Below, piece by piece: positions 58,584 to 64,000 of a DNA stretch of 64,000 bases. The stretch covers positions 1,155,549 to 1,219,548 of the forward strand of contig JALOBK010000001.1 of assembly GCA_023228325.1 (NCBI GenBank), given 5' to 3'. Source of the DNA: a bacterium. Its GTDB lineage: Bacteria; Auribacterota; UBA6266. Position 1 is the first letter of the stretch. Each line of letters begins with the position of its first letter. The notes under the pieces are model-generated. The model did no database searches. It was not told the DNA's origin and was given only the letters and a program-made list of their open reading frames with translations. The translations under genes and the position numbers were made by a program.

Positions 58584-59390
58584 ATGAAAAAAATAATGTA
58601 TATATTGGCGGGTTTGGCGCTTATGCTCTTCGCCGGTAACGCTTTTGCCGGTGTTACCATTAAAGGTTCGACGACTGTTCTGCCTATAGCGCAGGCTGCG
58701 GCGGAAGAGTTTATGGACCAGAATCCCGAAATAGATATTTCTGTCCAGGGCGGGGGTTCGGGCGTAGGAATATCGTCTTTAATTGACGGCACATGCGATA
58801 TCGGGGATGCTTCAAGGGCAATTAAAGAGCAAGAACTCAAGCAGGCGGCGAACAAAGGGATAAAGCCTAAAGCCCATGTCGTCGCAATGGACGGCATAGC
58901 CGTTATTGTTAACTCCGGGAACGGCGTCGGAAACCTTAAGATTGAACAGATAAAAGATATTTACACGGGCAAGATTTCCGACTGGTCCCAGGTGGGCGGA
59001 ACAGGTGGGAAAATCGTCGTTATATCCAGAGATTCTTCAAGCGGAACTTATGAAGCCTTCAACGAATTGGCATTGAAGAAGGAGAAGGTGAGAAATGACG
59101 CGCTTTTGAGCGCCTCAAATCAGGCGGTTGTCACCACTGTCGCCAAGACGCGCGGCGCAATCGGGTACGCCGGGCTCGGTTACCTGAGCGAAGAAGTTAA
59201 AGCGCTTACCGTCAACGGCATTGAATGTTCCAAAGACACGGTGCTGTCGGGGGAATATCCTCTTGCAAGGCCTCTGTTTATGTACACAAACGGGAAACCT
59301 TCGGGCGATGTGAAAAGTTTTATTGATTTTGTCCTTAGCGCCGAAGGCCAGATTATTGTGGAAGAACAGGGTTTTGTCGGATTAAAATAA
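58584..59390 (+). CDS. pstS: Phosphate ABC transporter substrate-binding protein
   Basis: The signal peptide (MKKIMYILAGLALMLFAGNAFAG) precedes the PBP-like domain: VTIKGSTTVLPIAQAAAEEF (phosphate loop), SVQGGGSGVGISSLIDGTCDIGDASR and VVISRDSSSGTYEAF, all phosphate-contact motifs. ATG 58584 behind AAAGGAGG is preferred over TTG 58578. It lies 28 bases after the porin. A strong hairpin separates it from pstC, as expected when the binding protein is made in excess. Confidence 0.96.
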   Translation: MKKIMYILAGLALMLFAGNAFAGVTIKGSTTVLPIAQAAAEEFMDQNPEIDISVQGGGSGVGISSLIDGTCDIGDASRAIKEQELKQAANKGIKPKAHVVAMDGIAVIVNSGNGVGNLKIEQIKDIYTGKISDWSQVGGTGGKIVVISRDSSSGTYEAFNELALKKEKVRNDALLSASNQAVVTTVAKTRGAIGYAGLGYLSEEVKALTVNGIECSKDTVLSGEYPLARPLFMYTNGKPSGDVKSFIDFVLSAEGQIIVEEQGFVGLK

Positions 59391-59405
59391 AGTTAACCTC
59401 CATAA

Positions 59406-59439
59406 GTTGCCCGGGGCCTTTCGCAAGGCTCCGGGCAAC
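59406..59439 (+). terminator. Intercistronic hairpin between pstS and pstC
   Basis: GTTGCCCGG, GCCTT, loop TCGC, AAGGC and CCGGGCAAC form a nearly perfect stem of 14 pairs with one mismatch. There is no T run, so it is more likely an mRNA 3'-stabilising or attenuating stem than a terminator. Confidence 0.75.
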
Positions 59440-59460
59440 GGTTGTTGTAACGGGGCATGT

Positions 59461-60339
59461 ATGTTAAAAGAAAAAATATATAAATCGGTATTCCTAGTGC
59501 TGGCATTTGCCTCTCTGCTTTTTCTAGTAGGCATTATGGTGGTGCTTTTCTTAAACGGCCTTCCTATTTTTAAAGAGACAGGCGTTTTCAATTTCCTGTT
59601 TGGCAGAGACTGGTATCCTACCTATGAGCCGCCCGAATTCGGTATCCTGCCGCTGGCGCTCGCATCCCTGATGGTGACTTTCGGGGCGCTGCTGGTATGT
59701 GTGCCGCTGGGCGTGGGAAGCGCGTTGTATCTGAACGAACTTGCCGGCCACAGGCAGAAGGCAATACTCAAACCAATTATAGAAATACTTGCGGGCATTC
59801 CTTCTATTGTTTTCGGGTTTTTCGGAATGCTCATTGTGGCTCCGCTTGTCCAGAGGATTTTTAACCTTCCCGTGGGGCTTACGGCTTTTACGGGCAGTAT
59901 TATTTTAGGTATTATGGCTGTTCCGACGGTCTGCAGTATATCGGAAGACGCGTTGAGTTATGTGCCGAAAAGTTTCCGCGAGGCGTCTCTTGCCCTCGGG
60001 GCGAACAGGTGGCAGACACTTATCAAAGTCGTTATTCCCGCGGCCGGTTCGGGCATATCAACGGGAATAATTCTGGGTATGAGCAGGGCTGTCGGCGAGA
60101 CGATGACTGTCCTGATGGTAACGGGCGGCGCGGCGGTAATGCCTAAATCTTTCTTTATCCCGGTTAGGCCGATGACGTCCACTATAGCGGCGGAGATGGG
60201 AGAAGCCGTTGTGGGAAGTTCTCATTTTCACGCGCTTTTCGGCATAGGGCTGGTGCTGTTTGTGATAACTCTTATATTCAATATAATCGCAGAGATGATA
60301 AGCAGAAGGTTCCGCGTCAAACTCGGGCTTGGAAGATGA
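59461..60339 (+). CDS. pstC: Phosphate ABC transporter permease PstC
   Basis: A six-helix permease with the binding-protein-dependent transport signature EASLALGANRWQTLIKVVIPAAGSG. N-terminal block KEKIYKSVFLVLAFASLLF and GVGSALYLNELAG are PstC-typical. ATG 59461 is used; an upstream in-frame start at 59407 falls inside the intercistronic hairpin. It has 292 residues and overlaps pstA by four bases (ATGA). Confidence 0.95.
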   Translation: MLKEKIYKSVFLVLAFASLLFLVGIMVVLFLNGLPIFKETGVFNFLFGRDWYPTYEPPEFGILPLALASLMVTFGALLVCVPLGVGSALYLNELAGHRQKAILKPIIEILAGIPSIVFGFFGMLIVAPLVQRIFNLPVGLTAFTGSIILGIMAVPTVCSISEDALSYVPKSFREASLALGANRWQTLIKVVIPAAGSGISTGIILGMSRAVGETMTVLMVTGGAAVMPKSFFIPVRPMTSTIAAEMGEAVVGSSHFHALFGIGLVLFVITLIFNIIAEMISRRFRVKLGLGR

Positions 60340-61181
60340 AAAAACTGACCGAAAAATTAGGTTTCGCGTTTTTATTTGTGTGTATGATAATATCCCTGTT
60401 TTTTTTAGGGAGCATACTATATTTTATAATCTCACGCGGGTTCAGCGTTATAAGCTGGGAGTTCCTTACACAGGTCCCCAAAAAAGCTATGACGGCCGGA
60501 GGTGTCGCCCCGGCTATAGTGGGCACGTTTTATCTTACGCTGGGCTCTATACTTTTTGCCCTGCCTCTCGGCCTGGCGTGCGCTATTTATCTTTGCGAAT
60601 ACAGCCCGAAGAGTTATGTGGTGAACATAATAAGGATGAGCATAAATAACCTCGCGGGTGTTCCGTCCGTAGTGTTCGGGCTTTTTGGCCTGGCTGTGTT
60701 TGTAAAATTTTTTAATTTCGGCGTATCTATGCTGTCCGGCGCCCTGACTCTCGGCATAATGATATTGCCGAACATAATATCCGCGTCCCAGGAAGCTCTG
60801 CTCGCGGTTCCCCAGTCATACCGCGAGGCTTCTCTCGCGCTGGGGGCCACGCACTGGCAGACTATTAAAAAAGTGGTTCTGCCCACTGCTATGCCGGGTA
60901 TCCTTACCGGCGTCATCCTGGGCATAGGGAGAGTGGCCGGAGAAACCGCGCCGATACTTTTTACGGCGGCCACATTTTACACCAGGGGTTTCCCGAAATC
61001 CGTTTTTTCCGAGGTGATGGCTTTGCCTTACCATATATATGCCCTGATGACCGAGGGGACCCATCCCGAAAAACAAACACAGATAGCTTACGGCTGCGCG
61101 CTTATACTGCTGGCGCTTGTGCTTTTGATATCTTCAGTCGCGATAGTAATAAGACAAAGACAGAGGAAATATTATGGATAA
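60336..61181 (+). CDS. pstA: Phosphate ABC transporter permease PstA
   Basis: The second permease: about six helices, GLACAIYLCEYSPKSYVVNIIR, and the coupling-helix EAA loop REASLALGATHWQTIKKVVLPTAMPGI followed by GRVAGETAPILFTA. It has 281 residues. It shares ATGA with pstC and overlaps pstB by eight bases, so the three are translated together. Confidence 0.95.
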   Translation: MKKLTEKLGFAFLFVCMIISLFFLGSILYFIISRGFSVISWEFLTQVPKKAMTAGGVAPAIVGTFYLTLGSILFALPLGLACAIYLCEYSPKSYVVNIIRMSINNLAGVPSVVFGLFGLAVFVKFFNFGVSMLSGALTLGIMILPNIISASQEALLAVPQSYREASLALGATHWQTIKKVVLPTAMPGILTGVILGIGRVAGETAPILFTAATFYTRGFPKSVFSEVMALPYHIYALMTEGTHPEKQTQIAYGCALILLALVLLISSVAIVIRQRQRKYYG

Positions 61182-61938
61182 AAACGGCATAAGGATGAAG
61201 TGCGAAAAGGTTAATTTTTACTACGGTAAAAAACTGGCTCTGGACGGTATTAACCTGGATATATTTAAGAACAGTGTTACCGCCATCATAGGTCCGTCGG
61301 GCTGCGGGAAATCAACGTTGATACGGCTTTATAACAGGATGAACGACCTCATTCCCAGGACAAGACTCGAGGGAAAAATATTCCTTGATGATAAGGATAT
61401 ATACGATATCGGGTCGGATGTGGTCGAAATAAGAAGGAAAGTCGGGATGGTTTTCCAGAAACCGAACCCTTTTCCCAAAACGATTTTCGAAAATATAAGT
61501 TACGGGCTTGAGGTGAACGGGGAGAGAGATAAGACGTTTATAAACGACAGGGTCATTTCATCCCTGAAAAAGGCGGCGCTGTGGGGCGAGGTGAAAGACA
61601 GGCTTCACGACAGCGCGCTTCAGCTTTCCGGCGGCCAGCAGCAGCGCCTTTGCATAGCCCGCTGCCTTGCGGTTGAGCCGGAAGTCATACTTTTTGACGA
61701 GCCGTGCGCCAGCCTGGACCCGATTTCCACCCAAAAAATAGAAGAACTGATACTGGAACTGAAAAAAACATATACGATAATAATCGTTACGCACAATATG
61801 CAGCAGGCGGCCAGGGTTTCGGATTTCACCGCTTTCCTGTATATCGGGAAACTTGTTGAGTTCGGGACTACCGAGAAAGTCTTTACGGTGCCAAAAGAAA
61901 AATTGACGGAGGAATACCTGACAGGCAAATTCGGATAA
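61174..61938 (+). CDS. pstB: Phosphate ABC transporter ATP-binding protein PstB
   Basis: The ATPase: Walker A IIGPSGCGKSTLIRLYNRMN, PstB-specific Q-loop GMVFQKPNPFPKTIFENISYG, signature QLSGGQQQRLCIARCLA and Walker B ILFDEPCASLDP. It is 254 residues, the usual PstB length. It overlaps pstA by eight bases and is followed by phoU after about 40 bases. Confidence 0.96.
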   Translation: MDKNGIRMKCEKVNFYYGKKLALDGINLDIFKNSVTAIIGPSGCGKSTLIRLYNRMNDLIPRTRLEGKIFLDDKDIYDIGSDVVEIRRKVGMVFQKPNPFPKTIFENISYGLEVNGERDKTFINDRVISSLKKAALWGEVKDRLHDSALQLSGGQQQRLCIARCLAVEPEVILFDEPCASLDPISTQKIEELILELKKTYTIIIVTHNMQQAARVSDFTAFLYIGKLVEFGTTEKVFTVPKEKLTEEYLTGKFG

Positions 61939-61980
61939 TACTTCCGCCTGTGTTAGGGTATAATTTTAAAAGGAGGAAAT

Positions 61981-62640
61981 ATGTTAGAGGAAAAACTGAC
62001 AGCCCTGAAGAAAGAGCTGATAGAGTACGCGAATTTCGTGCAGAATATGTTCGATAAAAGCATCAAAGGCCTTCAGAAAAAAGATGAGGCCTCTCTTCAG
62101 GACATAATAAGCAAAGATGAACCCAGGGCGAACAGGGAAGAGATACAGCTTGATAAACTGTGCACTGTCCTGATAGCCCAGTATGAGCCGCGCGCGAGCG
62201 ATCTCAGGACGGTCCTTATGATATTAAAGATAAACAATGACCTTGAAAGAATGGCCGACCACGTGATAAACATAACGGAAAGCAGCCTTTTCCTGATTGA
62301 GCGCCCGTCAATGGGGATACTCGATGATGTCATAACAATGAGCGGGCTTACAGGCAAAATGCTCAAGAACAGCGTTGATTCTTTTGTAAGTAAGGATGTG
62401 GAAAAGGCGAGGCTGGTCTGCCGGACCGATAAACAGGTCAACGAACTCAGGGACAGGATAGTGGAAAAACTCATTTCCCTTATGAGCGCCGATTCTCACA
62501 ATATCGAGCGCGCCCTTCACCTTATGAGGATAACGACAAACCTTGAAAGGATATCCGACCTTACGACCAACATATGCGAGGATGTCATTTTTATGGTTGA
62601 AGGCCAGGTGATAAAACACCATCACGAGCAGGGGGAGTGA
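61981..62640 (+). CDS. phoU: Phosphate transport regulator PhoU
   Basis: An all-helical protein of two homologous halves with the PhoU metal motifs DLRTVLMILKINNDLERMADH and RALHLMRITTNLERISDLTTN (ExxxD patterns). It links PstB to PhoR so that signalling is off when phosphate is plentiful. ATG 61981 has a good ribosome site (AAAAGGAGG). It ends the operon; no terminator is seen in the 60 bases after it, only word-like repeats. Confidence 0.95.
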   Translation: MLEEKLTALKKELIEYANFVQNMFDKSIKGLQKKDEASLQDIISKDEPRANREEIQLDKLCTVLIAQYEPRASDLRTVLMILKINNDLERMADHVINITESSLFLIERPSMGILDDVITMSGLTGKMLKNSVDSFVSKDVEKARLVCRTDKQVNELRDRIVEKLISLMSADSHNIERALHLMRITTNLERISDLTTNICEDVIFMVEGQVIKHHHEQGE

Positions 62641-62769
62641 CGAGGGCGCGAAAGACGAAAAACGTAGGACGTAAAGAATGTAGGATGTTGGACGTGAAAA
62701 AACGTTGTTCTTTATCTTAACCTTAACCTTAACCTTAACCTTTCTACCTGTCTCTATGTTTATTATTGC
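62641..62769. repeat. Word-like repeats including four CTTAAC units
   Basis: Near 62657-62695 the words ACGTAGGACGT, ATGTAGGATG and TTGGACGT recur with small changes. Four tandem CTTAAC units occupy 62716-62739, followed by CTTTCTACC. The second block has the same unit number and flank as that at 47367-47390. Confidence 0.75.
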
Positions 62770-62798
62770 TTGTAAAAGAATTGCCTATCTCATATAAT
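62770..62798 (+). promoter_or_regulatory. Sigma70-type promoter for tRNA-Glu
   Basis: TTGTAA at 62770-62775, a 17-base spacer and a perfect TATAAT at 62793-62798. The start site near 62805 is 13 bases before the tRNA. Confidence 0.6.
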
Positions 62799-62817
62799 CT
62801 CCATTCTTGGTAAAAAT

Positions 62818-62894
62818 GCCCCCATCGTCTAGCGGCCTAGGATGCATGGTTCTCAGCCATGAGACCGCGGGTTCGAATCCCGCTGGGGGTGCCA
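62818..62894 (+). tRNA. tRNA-Glu (CTC)
   Basis: Acceptor GCCCCCA pairs with TGGGGGT (with one G-T), the D-arm holds GTCTAGCGGCCTAGGA, the anticodon loop is TTCTCAG (CTC, reading GAG), the T-arm is CGGGTTCGAATCCCG, and discriminator G with CCA is encoded. Its last 18 bases are repeated exactly 168 bases downstream. Confidence 0.95.
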
Positions 62895-62902
62895 GCGTTT
62901 AA

Positions 62903-62938
62903 TAAAAAAAAGGCGGCCTTTTGGCCGTCTTTTTTTAT
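62903..62938 (+). terminator. Rho-independent terminator of tRNA-Glu
   Basis: AAAAAAAGGCGGCC, loop TTTT and GGCCGTCTTTTTTT form a stem with A and T flanks, starting about ten bases after the tRNA CCA end. Confidence 0.9.
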
Positions 62939-63540
62939 TAAGTGTGGTATTTGCCACGCAGATTCGAACCCTTGGGTTCGTTTCGAAGCGAAGCGTAGAA
63001 CAGCTGAACTTTTTGAAGAAAAGTCAGAGCCCTGAACGAAGTGAAGGGTGCCAAAGGCACCATCCCGCTGGGGGTGCCAATTTCGCCTTTGGCGAAATAG
63101 AGCAATCGAAAATAGAAAGTAGAAATCTGACAATTATTCGATTGCGGTCTAATTTCGATTTTCTATTCTCACTATTTGACCAAATCTTATGACGACTTTC
63201 CTTGTGGATTCATTTTAAAGCAAAGGGTGCTGAAAGCACCATCCCGCTGGCTTCCCTAACATCCTGTCAATGAGCATAATAGATGAATTTATACTTGTAA
63301 TATATGATTTTTGGGCGTATATTTGTCTCTGCAATGTGTTAGGGAAATCTGTATATGTTATTGTGCTATTGATTTTCAGGAAAAGACCCCTTTCGTCTAT
63401 TATGTTATTACAGTCAAAAGACGAATTGAGTCAGCGGGTTTCCTGTACAAATACTGGGATGAAAACTAAACTTTTTTTAAGAAAAGATTTCAATAATATA
63501 AAAAACGACGTTCGTATATTAATTGTTCGGGATAAACGCA
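62939..63540. repeat. Repeat-rich region with tRNA-end duplications and structured elements
   Basis: No supported gene. It includes an exact 18-base copy of the tRNA-Glu 3' end (63062-63079), a second partial copy (63241-63250), hairpins GGGTGCC-AAA-GGCACC at 63046 and TTTCGCC-TTT-GGCGAAA near 63080-63097, the ATTGCGGTCTAAT core near 63149, and a perfect 10-bp pair TTCCCTAACA/TGTTAGGGAA between about 63253 and 63347. A frame is open from 63270, but nothing in it looks coding before 63541. Confidence 0.75.
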
Positions 63541-63857
63541 TGAAAACAACTGGAACCAAGCGAGTCGCGATGGCTCTCATCGCAGGTGTCCTGGGCGGCG
63601 GCATCGCTGCCAGCGCGTTCTACCTTCATGCTTCACGCCTGTATTCCCAAACACCCTCCGATCCGCAGAAAGCTATCGGATATATCTTCATTGCATTGTA
63701 CTCGGCACTTGTTGGTGCCCCAGCTTTCGGCTCTGTCTTCACCGGCTTCATGATTCCGCTTGTCCGACACAACAAGACTGCAATGCTCGGATTATCTGTC
63801 CTATCCCTCTTGCTAGCTCTGGCAACAGCGCTCCTTGTCATCTTCAGTCCGAAATGA
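63541..63857 (+). CDS. Small membrane protein, putative integron cassette gene
   Basis: A 105-residue protein with three hydrophobic segments (VAMALIAGVLGGGIAASAFY; AIGYIFIALYSALVGAPAFG; LGLSVLSLLLALATALLVIF) and short polar ends. Its codons end more often in C and its overall composition is more GC-rich than any neighbour, which suggests recent transfer. It is followed by an attC-like hairpin and a toxin-antitoxin-like promoter, as cassettes are. ATG 63541 has only a weak ribosome site (GGGAT). No family is recognised. Confidence 0.55.
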
Positions 63858-63865
63858 TGAAAACA

Positions 63866-63936
63866 TCCCGAACCATGAGTTGGAGTTTACGTTTCTGCCG
63901 CGGCGGCAGAAACGAAACTCACCTCTAACGTTATAG
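63866..63936 (+). repeat. attC-like recombination site (integron cassette)
   Basis: GAGTTT-A-CGTTTCTGCCG (63883-63900) pairs with CGGCAGAAACG-AAACTC (63904-63920), leaving A63889 as a single extrahelical base, a hallmark of attC. Beyond the stem, CTCTAAC (63923-63929) meets GTTATAG (63930-63936), giving the AAC^GTT core expected at a cassette junction. The left core is degenerate (CCCGAAC). Confidence 0.6.
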
Positions 63937-63946
63937 AAGAACACCC

Positions 63947-64000
63947 TTGACAAACGTGTATTCATAGTATACAATGTATTACAAATGAATACAAAGGGGA
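63947..64000 (+). promoter_or_regulatory. Strong promoter with palindromic operator at the window end
   Basis: TTGACA at 63947-63952, 17 bases, then TACAAT at 63970-63975. TGTATTCAT (63957-63965) and ATGAATACA (63985-63993) are perfect inverted copies around the -10 box, and AAAGGGGA at the very end is a ribosome site. The next gene starts past the window and is probably autoregulated, as in toxin-antitoxin cassettes. Confidence 0.65.

Noticed and set aside
62837..63133. Reverse-strand frame of 98 codons across tRNA-Glu
   Set aside because: It reads antisense through the tRNA (the end spells a typical tRNA-antisense peptide, TPSGIRTRGLMAENHAS) and through repeats. There is no ribosome site.
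63270..63540. Upstream extension of the 63541 frame
   Set aside because: The frame is open but the codon use, composition and lack of a ribosome site do not support coding. The ATG at 63541 coincides with the change to GC-richer DNA and a plausible protein.

Overview
The window reads as a chromosomal segment of a Gram-negative, envelope-rich and probably uncultured bacterium. Evidence for an outer membrane is three beta-barrel porins (32769, 50558, 57299), a lipid-A type glycosyltransferase cluster, lipoproteins and ApbE. A pseudopilin with both the GFTLIELL leader and a C-terminal H-x9-DG motif, several glycoside-active enzymes, many TPR proteins and intergenic repeats built from short words suggest a PVC-type or Omnitrophota/Lentisphaerae-like lineage. 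That placement is inference, because no rRNA is present.

Layout. 1-4.5 kb: carbohydrate genes (GH94 phosphorylase cut by the window edge, pseudopilin, GH26-like hydrolase). 4.6-10.7 kb: a co-directional run with a giant TPR protein, RadC, a secreted CBM-like protein, a cupin, a YprB-like nuclease, a nitroreductase and a DUF2156 protein. 10.8-17.9 kb: a reverse-strand glycosyltransferase, ACT protein, Pcm, a Na+/H+ antiporter fused to a PTS EIIA domain, a secreted agarase-like hydrolase and a PilZ protein. 18.1-22.6 kb: a five-gene operon (Gfo/Idh dehydrogenase, DegT aminotransferase, GT2, LAB_N protein, GT39/ArnT-like transferase) that looks like amino-sugar modification of lipid A. 22.6-25.9 kb: FAD oxidoreductase, TerB-like protein, tRNA-Phe, tRNA-Thr and the AmmeMemoRadiSam radical SAM enzyme.

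26-34.4 kb: a three-module redox membrane protein (CcdA-like, FMN-binding, NapH-like) divergent from an operon of an RseC-like protein, MTA phosphorylase, NCS2 permease, CstA, class II aldolase and porin. The operon looks suited to salvage of methylthioadenosine or 5'-deoxyadenosine. 34.4-37.9 kb: a MurU/AmgK-like nucleotidyltransferase and kinase pair plus a beta-CASP nuclease. 38-48.5 kb: YjbQ, an atypical radical SAM protein, YkgJ-like protein, TPR proteins, GuaB, PilZ, HAD hydrolase, endonuclease V, homocysteine methyltransferase and GalE. 49-54.6 kb: lipoprotein, TPR anchor protein, a porin with a long structured leader, Hpt, tRNA-Gln, ApbE and SdpI.

54.6-62.6 kb is a complete phosphate regulon: PhoB/PhoR-type two-component system, a four-copy 11-bp-periodic Pho-box-like array, a 36-codon small ORF with a very strong ribosome binding site, a phosphate porin, PstSCAB and PhoU. 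The last 1.4 kb holds tRNA-Glu, duplicated copies of its 3' end, structured repeats, a gene of foreign composition, an attC-like hairpin and a strong promoter with a palindromic operator at the window end. Together these look like the edge of an integron cassette array.
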